DNA of 34,288 nt from an uncultured Eubacteriales bacterium (GCA_902785105.1 CACZXF010000016.1:1-34288), one strand, 5' to 3'; shown: positions 1 to 8,153, counted from the stretch's first letter. Made by a program: numbers and translations. The notes: generated from the sequence alone by a model not told the origin.

Positions 1-90
1 TCCTTCGCTTTTTGCCTTGATTATACTCCTTGACTGTATACCATGTGCTTGCACAATTTGTATACTATGTTATTACTCTATACAGTTTCG

Positions 91-154
91 CCGCCCGCCG
101 GGTAGTACGATGCGTTTCGATGGAGGCGGGCGCCGAAACGGCGCCCCTACAAGG
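91..154. repeat. GC-rich palindromic repeat, copy A
   Basis: This intergenic segment carries the core CGCCGAAACGGCGCCCCTAC followed by AAGG. The same core recurs at 24455-24538 and in shortened form at 8212-8241. It is an inverted-repeat type element in an otherwise AT-rich spacer. No coding function is seen; a small non-autonomous mobile or REP-like element is the likely explanation. Confidence 0.6.
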
Positions 155-200
155 ATATCGGAAGTACCATTATAATTTTCAATTATTTATTTTCAATTTA

Positions 201-232
201 TCTCCCCGACAAATTCCAATTTGTCGGGGAGA
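201..232. repeat. perfect 15-bp-arm palindrome
   Basis: TCTCCCCGACAAATT and its exact reverse complement are separated by only two bases. It lies just beyond the terminator of the SH3-protein gene. There is no clear U-tract on either side, so it is not an obvious terminator. A degenerate relative of one arm (TTTGTCGGGG) occurs at about 14309-14318, which suggests a dispersed element. Confidence 0.6.
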
Positions 233-238
233 CTGAAC

Positions 239-278
239 AAAAAAGGACCTGGGGAACAACTGTGCTCCCCAAGTCCTT
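239..278 (-). terminator. intrinsic terminator after the SH3-protein gene
   Basis: On the minus strand a stem of about 13 bp (AGGACTTGGGGAG pairing with its near complement, 244-277) is followed by six U residues (complement of 239-244). It sits 8 bases beyond the stop codon of the SH3-protein gene and ends that two-gene transcript. Confidence 0.85.
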
Positions 279-285
279 CCTTTCA

Positions 286-582
286 TCAGCCGAAGTGTTT
301 CTTCACCAAGTCGGCACGAATCCAGCCGGTCTTGTGAACGGCCTTGACCTTGATCCAGAGCTTGCCATGCTTGTCCTTCTTTTTCTCGCCCAGGTAGACC
401 AGCTCGTCATCCCGTCCCATGGCCCAAATCTCTGCGTACTCCTTGCCGGGGCCGGAGCGGATGTTGGCGACCTTGGCCTTGACGTAAATGCTCTTCTTAC
501 CTCCAGCGACCTCTTCCAGTTCGTCGTCGCTCAGCTCTACCAGGTCCAGTTCTTCGATGTCGTGGATATTCTCGTCCATCAT
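286..582 (-). CDS. double-glycine leader peptide fused to a bacterial SH3 domain
   Basis: The 98-residue product has two parts. Residues 1-28 form an acidic leader ending ELSDDELEEVAGG, the pattern of double-glycine leaders cut by C39 peptidase-containing ABC exporters. Residues 31-98 form a bacterial SH3 (SH3b) domain: VANIRSGPGKEY is the typical first strand and RT-loop, and GWIRADLV the typical last strand. Predicted fate is export with cleavage after GG, releasing a basic domain of about 70 residues that could bind cell wall. There is no Cys, so no lanthionine chemistry is expected. Translation starts at the first of two ATGs, nine bases after AAAGGAGG. It lies 18 bases downstream of a secreted-protein gene and shares its transcript. 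No C39 exporter is in this window. The leader assignment is by motif; the wall-binding role is inferred. Confidence 0.8.
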   Translation of the reverse strand: MMDENIHDIEELDLVELSDDELEEVAGGKKSIYVKAKVANIRSGPGKEYAEIWAMGRDDELVYLGEKKKDKHGKLWIKVKAVHKTGWIRADLVKKHFG

Positions 583-600
583 GATAAACGCCTCCTTTTG

Positions 601-1179
601 TTATTGCAGCTTTTCGTAGGATATGACCATTTCCTCGTTGGCATACTTTTTGCACAGGGCCTCGCAGGCGGCCATGTCGATGGGCTCGCCGTCCTGGAAG
701 GCAATCTCCTCGGTGTTGTCACCCTCGGGGCCGTGGAAGGGGCCGTACTGGTCCGCCTTGGTGACCAGCTCCAATGCGCCGTCCCGCACATGGTAGACCT
801 CGATGTGGCCTTCGCCGGAGAACCGATAGAAGTAGGTCAGCGTGTGCTCTTCAGCGTTGCAGTAGAACATCTCGCCGCCGCTGTGGCCGACCTCCATCAC
901 CGCCCTGGGTGCGCCATCGGCATAGACGTAAACCTTCGCGCCATCCTCGGCGGTGATGAAGGAATCCTCCGTGGTGGAGATGATCAGCACCGGCACGCCG
1001 TCGCCGTTGACATCCACAAAGGCGTGATAGGGATACTGCGCCGAAAGCTCCGGGTCGGTCAAAACGGCCATGTACCAGTCGCTGTCCGCGCCTTCCGCCA
1101 TGGGCTTTTCCTCCGCCATCGCAAGGCCGCAAAGCATGAGCGCCACAGCCATCAGTATACAAAACAACCTTTTCATCAT
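601..1179 (-). CDS. secreted protein of unknown function
   Basis: I do not recognise the family. The 192-residue protein opens with a Sec signal peptide (MMKRLFCILMAVALMLCGLA, probable cut near LAMA-EE). The mature part has a calcium-loop-like stretch FVDVNGDGVPVLII near residues 55-68, resembling the single EF-hand or FG-GAP-like loops of bacterial surface proteins, and otherwise looks like a small beta-rich extracellular domain. AAAGGGGGG precedes the first ATG. It is the first gene of a two-gene unit; the second encodes the double-glycine SH3 protein 18 bases downstream, so two exported proteins using different export routes are co-transcribed. Stop codon is TAA. Confidence 0.75.
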   Translation of the reverse strand: MMKRLFCILMAVALMLCGLAMAEEKPMAEGADSDWYMAVLTDPELSAQYPYHAFVDVNGDGVPVLIISTTEDSFITAEDGAKVYVYADGAPRAVMEVGHSGGEMFYCNAEEHTLTYFYRFSGEGHIEVYHVRDGALELVTKADQYGPFHGPEGDNTEEIAFQDGEPIDMAACEALCKKYANEEMVISYEKLQ

Positions 1180-1214
1180 TTTTAACCCCCCTTTGATCGT
1201 TTGTCGATGTCATC

Positions 1215-1223
1215 ATTATAGCA
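1215..1223 (-). promoter_or_regulatory. extended -10 promoter for the secreted-protein gene
   Basis: Minus-strand TGCTATAAT is an extended -10 hexamer 36 bases upstream of the start codon. No good -35 is present, which is typical of extended -10 promoters. The same TGn-TATAAT form occurs at several other promoters in this window. Confidence 0.45.
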
Positions 1224-1263
1224 CACCAACCATCACAAAAGCATCACACAACTATTTTTTGGT

Positions 1264-1292
1264 TTGCGTGTTTTGTCAATTTATGGTAAACT
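1264..1292 (+). promoter_or_regulatory. possible sigma-A promoter for the sugar symporter
   Basis: TTGCGT and TAAACT are separated by 17 bases, about 100 bases before the symporter start. A small inverted repeat (GTGGTTA at 1338-1344, TAACCAC at 1356-1362) follows in the leader and could be an operator. Both hexamers are imperfect. Confidence 0.35.
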
Positions 1293-1393
1293 ATAGCCGT
1301 TATCTATTGTATTTGGCGCGTGTTAATCGTAAAATAGGTGGTTAATGAGCTTCACTAACCACTAAAATATGTTGCTTACAGGGGGAAAAGAAC

Positions 1394-2755
1394 ATGAACG
1401 GAACAAAGAGGCTCTCCACCGGCAAGGTCTGGTGCTTCGCCGTCGGCCAGTTCGGCTGGTCGGTGCTCGCGGCGCTGATCTCCAGTTGGCTGGTGAATTA
1501 CTATCAGCCGGACCTGGCGACCCAGGCGGCGGGACAGCCCATATTCGTGCCCCAGGGCCGCGTGGTGCTGGGCATACTGACGGTGCTGGGCGGCATCACG
1601 GCCTTTGGGCGCATATTCGACGCGGTGACGGACCCGATGATCGCCTCGATGTCCGACCGCTGCAAATCGAAGGACGGGCGGCGCATCCCCTTCATGCGGG
1701 CGGCGGCCATCCCCTTCGCCCTCTCCTGCATACTGACCTTCTGGTCACCGGTGAACGGCGAGAGCTGGGTGAACGCGCTGTTTCTGTTCCTGATGCTGAT
1801 GCTGTTTTACCTGTGCATGACCATGTACTGCACGCCCTACAACGCGCTGATCCCTGAGCTGGGCGCGGACCAGCGGACCCGCATGGCGATATCGACCTCC
1901 ATCTCCTTCACCTACATCGCCGGCATGGCGGTGGCCTATGTGGCCCCGGTGGTCTGGGGAATGCTGGAAAAGTCCATGCCCCGTGTAACAGCTATCCGCG
2001 TGACCTTCACGGCCATGTCGCTGCTGGGCATGGTGTGTATGTTCGTGCCGGTGTTCACGATTAAGGAGCGTGACTATGTGGTGGCCGTGCCCAGCCAGTC
2101 CAACGCCGTGAAGTCGCTGACCGCCACCTTCCGCAACCGGGATTTCCGCGTGTTCGTGGCCTCGGACATCGCCTATTTCCTGGGGCTGACCATGTTCCAG
2201 ACGGCGCTGCCCTTCTTCGTCACCAGCCTGTTGAAGCTGGACGAGGGCATGTCCACGGTGTACTTCGTGCTGATGACGGCGCTGTCCGTGCTGTTCTATG
2301 TACCCGTTAACCGGCTGACGCCGAAGTTCGGCAAGAAGAAGCTGATACTCTGCGCCTTCGTGGTGTTCACGCTGAGCTTTGCCTACACCGCCTGCTTCGG
2401 ACAGAACCTGCCCATTCCCCCGGCGATTCAGGGTTACATCCTCTGCGCCGTCGCCGCGCCGGCCATGGCCATATTCGGCATACTGCCCCAGGCCGTGGTG
2501 GCGGACATCGCGGAATATGACGCACTGGAGACCAAAGAGAATCGCAGCGGCATGTTCTACGCCGCCCGCACCTTCGCCTTCAAGCTGGGCCAGTCCATCG
2601 CCATGCTGCTGGTCACCGCCTTCGCCACCATCGGGCAGGAGACCGGCCTGGGCTATCGCGTCACCGCCGTGGCCGCCGCTGTAGTCTGCCTGCTGGGCGG
2701 GGCGCTGTTCATGCTGTATGATGAGAGAAAGGTCTATTCCAGAATTATGAATTAA
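1394..2755 (+). CDS. GPH-family sugar:cation symporter (MFS)
   Basis: A 453-residue membrane protein of the glycoside-pentoside-hexuronide:cation symporter family (MelB relatives). The N-terminal half has the family pattern FGRIFDAVTDPMI followed by SDRCKSKDGRRIPFM, the conserved cytoplasmic loop of this family, and about twelve hydrophobic segments can be followed to LLGGALFMLYD at the end. It should carry a sugar or glycoside inward with Na+ or H+. The substrate cannot be read from sequence; the convergent GH27 alpha-galactosidase makes an alpha-galactoside such as melibiose a reasonable guess. AGGGGGAAAAGAAC precedes the ATG. The TAA stop overlaps an unused ATG; msrA begins 14 bases later, so the two are probably co-transcribed. 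Confidence 0.88.
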   Translation: MNGTKRLSTGKVWCFAVGQFGWSVLAALISSWLVNYYQPDLATQAAGQPIFVPQGRVVLGILTVLGGITAFGRIFDAVTDPMIASMSDRCKSKDGRRIPFMRAAAIPFALSCILTFWSPVNGESWVNALFLFLMLMLFYLCMTMYCTPYNALIPELGADQRTRMAISTSISFTYIAGMAVAYVAPVVWGMLEKSMPRVTAIRVTFTAMSLLGMVCMFVPVFTIKERDYVVAVPSQSNAVKSLTATFRNRDFRVFVASDIAYFLGLTMFQTALPFFVTSLLKLDEGMSTVYFVLMTALSVLFYVPVNRLTPKFGKKKLILCAFVVFTLSFAYTACFGQNLPIPPAIQGYILCAVAAPAMAIFGILPQAVVADIAEYDALETKENRSGMFYAARTFAFKLGQSIAMLLVTAFATIGQETGLGYRVTAVAAAVVCLLGGALFMLYDERKVYSRIMN

Positions 2756-2769
2756 TGGGAGGTTTGTTT

Positions 2770-3261
2770 ATGAGCGTCAAGACGATATACCTTGCTGGCG
2801 GCTGCTTCTGGGGGATGCAGAAGTTCTTCGACCAGTTTGACGGCATCGTCAGTACGGAAGTGGGCTATGCCAACGGCCCGGACCGCGCGCCGTCCTATCA
2901 GGAGGTCTGCACCAACAGCGGACACGCGGAGACGCTGCGCGTCGATTACGACCCGGCAGTTATTACGCTGACCCAACTTCTGAACAATTTCTTTATGGTC
3001 ATCGACCCGCTCTCCGTCAACCGGCAGGGCAATGACTGCGGCGTCCAATATCGCACGGGCATCTATTACACTGACACCGACGACCTTCCCGAAATTGAGG
3101 CCGTATACAAGGCGGAGGAAGAGAAGGCCGGGGCAAGGCTGGCCGTTGAGCTCATGCCCCTTCAGAATTTCTTTCCCGCCGAGGAATATCACCAGAAATA
3201 TCTGGATAAAAATCCGACTGGCTACTGCCATATTCCCCGGTCCATGTTTAAGCTCAGGTGA
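2770..3261 (+). CDS. msrA: peptide methionine sulfoxide reductase MsrA
   Basis: The 163-residue protein reduces the S-epimer of methionine sulfoxide in proteins or free. The catalytic motif GGCFWG is at residues 10-15 with Cys12 as nucleophile, and GYANG and YRTGIYY follow as in the family. The length fits a single-domain MsrA with no MsrB fusion. An in-frame ATG at 2755 has no ribosome site, while GGGAGG lies seven bases before the ATG at 2770, so the latter is taken as start. Its 3' end overlaps the 3' end of the convergent alpha-galactosidase gene by 8 bp, with no terminator between them. Confidence 0.93.
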   Translation: MSVKTIYLAGGCFWGMQKFFDQFDGIVSTEVGYANGPDRAPSYQEVCTNSGHAETLRVDYDPAVITLTQLLNNFFMVIDPLSVNRQGNDCGVQYRTGIYYTDTDDLPEIEAVYKAEEEKAGARLAVELMPLQNFFPAEEYHQKYLDKNPTGYCHIPRSMFKLR

Positions 3262-4504
3262 ATTCCAGAAGCCATACAGCCGCATCGTGGGACGGGAGGG
3301 AGACTTCAAGAGTATCCGTCTTTATGCCCCGCCAGAGTTCTTTCGCATGGGAAAAAACATGCGTTTCAGGTGTGTTTATGTTCATGGTTCGCGGTTCGTC
3401 GGAGAGGTTAAAAGCGGCCACATAACAGCCCCTTCCGTCTTTGCGCGGCGCAATCCAGACGCATTCCTCTTCTGTGGTGTACAGGGGATGAGCGCACCAG
3501 GATTCCCTTTCGATTTCCAGCACTTCGCCGTTGGTCAGGAGCTTGAAAGTGAAATCGTCGTTCAGCGTCAGCTCGCCGCCGATCATCAGCGGGGAGCGGA
3601 GCATGCACCATAGGGTCAGCATGGTGCGCTGTTCGGCCTCGGTGAGATTGGTCCACTTCCCGAGCGGGTGGTCGTCGTAGCACAGGCGGATGGCACCCAC
3701 GGGCAGCATGTCAGCGTCAGGCCAGTGGCCGGGTCCCGCGTGGATACACCACTTCTCTGCACGCTCAAACATGCCCTTTAAGAGCGGCCAGTTATCCCAG
3801 AAATCGTCGGTGATGCGCCACATATTGGCGTTGGCCTTCAGATGCTCCGCCTGCTCGATGGGCGACGGCCCCGGCGAAAGGCTCAGCACGATGTCCCGCC
3901 CGCAGCCCCGGCAGGCTTCGGAGATGATCTCTATCTCACGTTTGCAATGGGGATATTCGCGGGCGATGTCGTCACACTTGACGAAGTCCACGCCCCATTC
4001 CGCGTACAGGCGGAATATGCTGTCATAATAGGCTTTTGCCGCCGGTCGGTCGGCAAACAGGCCGTACATGTCCGGGTTCCAGGCGCAGATGGAATTGGGG
4101 TTGGCCGCCTCGTCACAGCGGTAGTCCGTTCCAAATATCGGCAGATGTCGATGGGCCGCCATGCGGGGCAGGCCGCGCATGATGTGTATTCCGAATTTCA
4201 GGCCGAGGCCGTGAATGTAGTCCGCCAGCGGCTTGAAGCCCGCGCCGCCTGCCGCGCTGGGGAAGCGATTCACGGCGGGCTGCAGGCGGCCGAAATCATC
4301 CATGACCAAATCGGAGAAAGCCTGATAATCATGGGTGGACGCCGTGGGTTGATACCATTCGATGTCCACCACCACATATTCCCAGCCATAGGGCTTCAAG
4401 TGCTTCGCCATGTATTCCGCATTTTGACGGACGATGGTCTCCGTCACGGCAGCTCCGTAGCAGTCCCAGCTATTCCACCCCATGGGCGGCGTCTTTGCAA
4501 TCAT
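3254..4504 (-). CDS. alpha-galactosidase, glycoside hydrolase family 27
   Basis: The 416-residue enzyme should hydrolyse terminal alpha-galactosyl residues with retention. It starts with the family signature TPPMGWNSWDCYG. The nucleophile is Asp178 in VDFVKCDD, and the acid/base is Asp234 in WRITDDFWDNW, matching the WRxxxDxxDNW motif of GH27. The catalytic barrel fills residues 1 to about 320, and a C-terminal beta domain ends at VWLLEFT. There is no signal peptide, so it acts inside the cell on imported substrate. The ATG at 4504 is eight bases after AGGAGG. A complete intrinsic terminator lies immediately upstream, between livF and this ribosome site, leaving no room for a separate promoter after the terminator. 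It converges on msrA with an 8-bp overlap. Confidence 0.93.
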   Translation of the reverse strand: MIAKTPPMGWNSWDCYGAAVTETIVRQNAEYMAKHLKPYGWEYVVVDIEWYQPTASTHDYQAFSDLVMDDFGRLQPAVNRFPSAAGGAGFKPLADYIHGLGLKFGIHIMRGLPRMAAHRHLPIFGTDYRCDEAANPNSICAWNPDMYGLFADRPAAKAYYDSIFRLYAEWGVDFVKCDDIAREYPHCKREIEIISEACRGCGRDIVLSLSPGPSPIEQAEHLKANANMWRITDDFWDNWPLLKGMFERAEKWCIHAGPGHWPDADMLPVGAIRLCYDDHPLGKWTNLTEAEQRTMLTLWCMLRSPLMIGGELTLNDDFTFKLLTNGEVLEIERESWCAHPLYTTEEECVWIAPRKDGRGCYVAAFNLSDEPRTMNINTPETHVFSHAKELWRGIKTDTLEVSLPSHDAAVWLLEFT

Positions 4505-4522
4505 TCATCATACCTCCTGTAT

Positions 4523-4556
4523 AAAAAAGGTTCTGCTGTGATTAAACAGCGGAACC
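4523..4556 (-). terminator. intrinsic terminator between livF and the alpha-galactosidase gene
   Basis: Minus-strand stem GGTTCCGCTGT pairs with ACAGCAGAACC (one wobble) and is followed by UUUUUU. It starts 8 bases after the livF stop codon and its U-tract ends only four bases before the AGGAGG of the GH27 gene. It can end the liv transcript, and GH27 expression must come through it. Confidence 0.85.
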
Positions 4557-4564
4557 TCATTTTT

Positions 4565-5290
4565 TTAGCCTCCAAGATAGGCCGCGCGGACGCGGTCGTC
4601 GGCCAGGACGTCAGCGGCGTTGCCGGAGATGGTGATCTTGCCGGTGCCCAGCACGTAGGCCCGGTCGGCAATGGACAGGGCCATCTGGGCGTTCTGTTCA
4701 ACCAATAGTATGGTAACGCCCGCGCCGTGGAGCTCCTTGATGATGTCGAATATCTGCTCCACGAGTATGGGGGCGAGGCCCATGGAGGGCTCGTCCAGCA
4801 TCAGCAGCTTGGGCTTGCTCATCAGGGCGCGGCCCATGGCGAGCATCTGCTGTTCGCCGCCGGAGAGGGTACCAGCCACCTGCTTTTCGCGCTCCTTCAG
4901 GCGGGGGAAGCGCTTGAAGACGTCCTCCAGTGACGCGGGAATCTCGTCGGCGGGGCGGGTGAAGCCGCCCATCTCCAGGTTCTCACGGACGGTCATCTGT
5001 TGGAACACGCGACGTCCCTCGGGGCAGAGGGCCATGCCCTTGGCGACGATGCGGGACGCGCCCATGCCGACGATGCTCTCCCCGTTGAAGGAGATCATGC
5101 CCAGCCGGGGCTTCAGCAGGCCGGAAACGGTGTTCAGCGTGGTGGACTTGCCCGCGCCGTTGGCGCCGATCAGTGTGACGATCTCCCCCTCGTTGACCTC
5201 GAAGGAGATGCCCTTGATGGCGTGGATGGAGCCGTAGTAGACGTGGATGTCGTCCACCTTCAGAAGGGGCGCTTTGCTGTTTGTATTCAT
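4565..5290 (-). CDS. livF: branched-chain amino acid ABC transporter ATPase LivF
   Basis: The 241-residue ATPase is one of the two nucleotide-binding subunits that power a HAAT-family importer. Walker A is GANGAGKST (about residues 43-51), the signature is LSGGEQQMLAMGRAL, and Walker B is KLLMLDEPSMGLAP. The last motif and the C-terminal DDRVRAAYLGG are typical of LivF rather than LivG. It is the last gene of the liv operon, three bases after the livG stop, with GGAGGG seven bases before its ATG. The strong hairpin after its TAA stop closes the operon. Confidence 0.95.
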   Translation of the reverse strand: MNTNSKAPLLKVDDIHVYYGSIHAIKGISFEVNEGEIVTLIGANGAGKSTTLNTVSGLLKPRLGMISFNGESIVGMGASRIVAKGMALCPEGRRVFQQMTVRENLEMGGFTRPADEIPASLEDVFKRFPRLKEREKQVAGTLSGGEQQMLAMGRALMSKPKLLMLDEPSMGLAPILVEQIFDIIKELHGAGVTILLVEQNAQMALSIADRAYVLGTGKITISGNAADVLADDRVRAAYLGG

Positions 5291-5293
5291 GGC

Positions 5294-6151
5294 TTAGCCC
5301 TCCTTCTTCTTGCCCAGATAGGCTTCGATGACCGTGGGATTGGACTGAATCTCATCGGGCGTGCCCTTGGCGATGATGCGACCGTAATTCAGCACGCAAA
5401 TGCCCTCGCAGACGCCCATGACCAGGTTCATGTCGTGCTCAATGAGCATGATGGCGATTTGGAACTGATCGCGTATCTTGGCGATGTTGTTCATCAGCTC
5501 CTCGGTCTCATGGGGATTCATGCCGGCGGCGGGTTCGTCCAGCAGCAGCAGGGACGGGTTGGTCGCCAGGGCGCGGACGATCTCTAAGCGCCGCTGCGCG
5601 CCGTAGGGCAGCGAACCGGCCTGTACCTTCGCCAGATCCTGCATATCGAATATGGAGAGCAGCTCCAGCGCCTTTTCGTGCTGGGCCTTCTCGCCCTTCC
5701 AGTAGCCGGGCAGGCGGAAAATGCCGGTGAACATGCCATAGGAGATTTGATTGTGCAGGCCGATGCGCACGTTATCCTCCACGGTCATGTTGTCGAACAG
5801 GCGGATGTTCTGGAACGTGCGGGCGATGCCCAGCTTGTTGGCCTGGACGGTGTTCATGCCGTGGAGGTCGTGACCGTTGAGCATGATGGAGCCCATGGTG
5901 GGCTGATAAACCTTGGTCAGCAGATTGAAGACCGTGGTCTTGCCCGCGCCGTTGGGGCCGATGAGGCCGGCGATCTCAGTCTTGCCGATGACCAGGTTGA
6001 AGTCGTCCACGGCCTTCAGTCCGCCGAACTCGATGCCCAGGTGGCGGGCCTCCAATACCGGCGAGACGTACAGGTCGCGCTCGGGGATGATGCCCTGGCT
6101 CGGGGCGGGCACCATCTTGGTGTTCTGTCTCCTCTTGACGGTCTCGCTCAC
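5294..6151 (-). CDS. livG: branched-chain amino acid ABC transporter ATPase LivG
   Basis: The 285-residue ATPase pairs with LivF. Walker A GPNGAGKTT (about residues 52-60), ARTFQNIRLF (the LivG-type Q-loop region), SLPYGAQRRLEIVRAL in place of LSGGQ as usual for LivG, and LLLLDEPAAGMNP are present. About 30 N-terminal residues precede the first ATPase strand, slightly more than usual. The start is GTG: AGGGAGG lies nine bases upstream, and the codon overlaps the livM stop in a GTGA tetramer, implying coupled translation. A later ATG (residue 13) lacks a ribosome site. Confidence 0.94.
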   Translation of the reverse strand: MSETVKRRQNTKMVPAPSQGIIPERDLYVSPVLEARHLGIEFGGLKAVDDFNLVIGKTEIAGLIGPNGAGKTTVFNLLTKVYQPTMGSIMLNGHDLHGMNTVQANKLGIARTFQNIRLFDNMTVEDNVRIGLHNQISYGMFTGIFRLPGYWKGEKAQHEKALELLSIFDMQDLAKVQAGSLPYGAQRRLEIVRALATNPSLLLLDEPAAGMNPHETEELMNNIAKIRDQFQIAIMLIEHDMNLVMGVCEGICVLNYGRIIAKGTPDEIQSNPTVIEAYLGKKKEG

Positions 6152-7194
6152 AGCGCCGCGCCTCCCTTCGACTGCGCGCCGCCCCGCCTCGGAATCAGCT
6201 TGGAGAGCAGGGCGCGCATGGTGGGATTGTTGGTCACCAGCATGACCAGTATCAACACGATGGCATAGATCAGCATGCGGTAATCCGCGAAGGCGCGGAG
6301 CAGCTCCGGCAGCACGGTCAGCAGCGCCGCCGCGATGATGGAGCCCCAGATATTGCCGATGCCGCCCAGCACCACGAACACCAGCACCAGTATAGAGGTG
6401 TCAAACTTGAACTTCGCGGCGGTGACGGTGGCCATGCTCAGCCCGTACAGCGCCCCGGCCATGCCCGCCAGCACGGCGGCGGTGACGAAGGCCATCATCT
6501 TGTACTTGGTGACGTTGATACCCATGGCTTCGGCGGCGATGCGGTTGTCCCGGGCGGCCATGATGGCGCGGCCGGAACGGCTGTTGATGAGGTTCATCAC
6601 CACCACCAGCGTGAACAGTATCAGCACGAAGCCCGCCGGGAAGGTGGCGATTTTGGAAACATCCTTCGCGCCGTTGGGGCCGTTGACCAGTATCGTGCCG
6701 GGGATGGAGGGATTGTTGAAGGAGACGTGGAGCTTCGTGCCCTCCAGGGAGAAGTACAGGCAATTCAGCACGTTTCGGATGATCTCGCCGAAAGCCAGCG
6801 TCACGATGGCGAGGTAGTCGCCCCGCAGGCGCAGCACCGGTATGCCGATGAGTACGCCGAATATGCCCGCGAACACGCCGCCGATGATCATGGACATGAA
6901 CAGGCGGACCACTTCATTGGTCACGCCGATGGCCTCAAGCCAGGCGGAGCCGATGATGCCGGAGAACACGCCGATGGACATGAACCCCGCGTGGCCCAGC
7001 GACAGCTCGCCGGAGATGCCAACCACCAGGTTCAGCGACACGGCCATGACGATATAGACGCAGATGGGGATCATCTGGCCCTTCAGCGAGCGCTTCATCA
7101 CGCCAGTGGAGATCATGGTCTGGCAGATGATGAAGGCGATGATGACGATGCCGAAGGATATGATGTTGTTGATGGTACTCTTTTTCAGCTTCAT
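6148..7194 (-). CDS. livM: branched-chain amino acid ABC transporter permease LivM
   Basis: A 348-residue inner-membrane permease with 8-10 hydrophobic segments. The LivM hallmarks GELSLGHAGFMSIG and LRLRGDYLAIVTLAFGEIIR are both present, as is the EAA-like cytoplasmic loop AMGINVTKYKMMAF. An upstream GTG (7203) lies within the GAGGTG ribosome site itself, so the ATG at 7194, six bases after that site, is taken as start. All five Ile-Leu/Ile-Phe pairs I checked in this gene use the ATA codon. It follows livH by about ten bases and overlaps livG by four. Confidence 0.94.
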   Translation of the reverse strand: MKLKKSTINNIISFGIVIIAFIICQTMISTGVMKRSLKGQMIPICVYIVMAVSLNLVVGISGELSLGHAGFMSIGVFSGIIGSAWLEAIGVTNEVVRLFMSMIIGGVFAGIFGVLIGIPVLRLRGDYLAIVTLAFGEIIRNVLNCLYFSLEGTKLHVSFNNPSIPGTILVNGPNGAKDVSKIATFPAGFVLILFTLVVVMNLINSRSGRAIMAARDNRIAAEAMGINVTKYKMMAFVTAAVLAGMAGALYGLSMATVTAAKFKFDTSILVLVFVVLGGIGNIWGSIIAAALLTVLPELLRAFADYRMLIYAIVLILVMLVTNNPTMRALLSKLIPRRGGAQSKGGAAL

Positions 7195-7204
7195 ACGCGG
7201 CACC

Positions 7205-8089
7205 TCACACTTTCTCGCGGATGGGCTTGCCCAGCAGGCCCGCGGGCTTGAACAGCAGCACCACGATCAGCACGGCGAACACCAGCGCGTCGCCCAGCTC
7301 GGTGGAGATGTAGGCCTTGCCCAGTATCTCGATGATGCCCAGCAGCAGCCCGCCGATCATCGCGCCGGGGATGGAGCCGATGCCGCCGAACACCGCCGCG
7401 GTGAACGCCTTGATGCCGGGCATGGAGCCGGTGGTGGGCTGGAGGGTCGGATAGGACGAGCAGAGCAGCACGCCCGCGATGGCCGCCAGCGCCGAACCGA
7501 TGGCGAAGGTCAGGGAGATGGTGCGGTTGACGTTGATGCCCATCAGCTCCGCCGCGCCCCGGTCCTCGGAGACGGCGCGCATGGCCTTGCCCATCTTGGT
7601 GCGGCTGGTGAACAGCGTCAGCGCGATCATGATGACGATGTTGGCCACGATGGTCAGTATCGTCTCGGAGGAGATGACGAGGTTGCCGTCAAACAGCCGA
7701 ATCTGTCCCACATTGAAAACAGAGGGGAACACCTTGGGGTTGGAGCTCCAGATCAGCAGCGCCGTGTTTTGCAGCAGGTAGCTGACGCCTATTGCGGTAA
7801 TCAGCACAGCCAGCTTGGCTGCCTGACGCAGCGGGCGATAGGCCAGACCCTCGATCACCACGCCCAGGCAGGTGCAGACCACCATGGCGCACAGCACCGC
7901 CAGCAAGGGCGGCAGGTTCAAATAGGACATGGCGCAGAAGGCGATGTACGCGCCCACCATGATGACGTCGCCGTGGGCAAAGTTCAGCATCTTGGCGATG
8001 CCGTACACCATCGTGTAGCCCAGCGCGATGATAGCGTACACGCTGCCCAAGCTGATCCCGTTGATGAAGAATCGCAGGAATGAAACCAT
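7205..8089 (-). CDS. livH: branched-chain amino acid ABC transporter permease LivH
   Basis: A 294-residue permease, partner of LivM. It begins with the LivH pattern FLRFFINGISLGSVYAIIAL and contains MLNFAHGDVIMVGAY, the conserved loop of this subunit, then AMRAVSEDRGAAELMGINV and GGLLLGIIEILG. Length and segment order match the family. GGGGAG precedes the ATG by eight bases. A 255-bp gap holding a GC-rich hairpin and an inverted-repeat element separates it from livJ, so the membrane subunits are probably made in smaller amounts than the binding protein from the same promoter. Confidence 0.95.
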   Translation of the reverse strand: MVSFLRFFINGISLGSVYAIIALGYTMVYGIAKMLNFAHGDVIMVGAYIAFCAMSYLNLPPLLAVLCAMVVCTCLGVVIEGLAYRPLRQAAKLAVLITAIGVSYLLQNTALLIWSSNPKVFPSVFNVGQIRLFDGNLVISSETILTIVANIVIMIALTLFTSRTKMGKAMRAVSEDRGAAELMGINVNRTISLTFAIGSALAAIAGVLLCSSYPTLQPTTGSMPGIKAFTAAVFGGIGSIPGAMIGGLLLGIIEILGKAYISTELGDALVFAVLIVVLLFKPAGLLGKPIREKV

Positions 8090-8153
8090 GCTTCCAACTC
8101 CCCTATCGTTGTGGATTTGCCGCCTCTGACGGTGGCAGTTGTGAAACCGGATT

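Noticed and set aside
30-236. Short open frame at the left end.
   Set aside because: It runs through the GC-rich repeat and palindrome and has no ribosome site.
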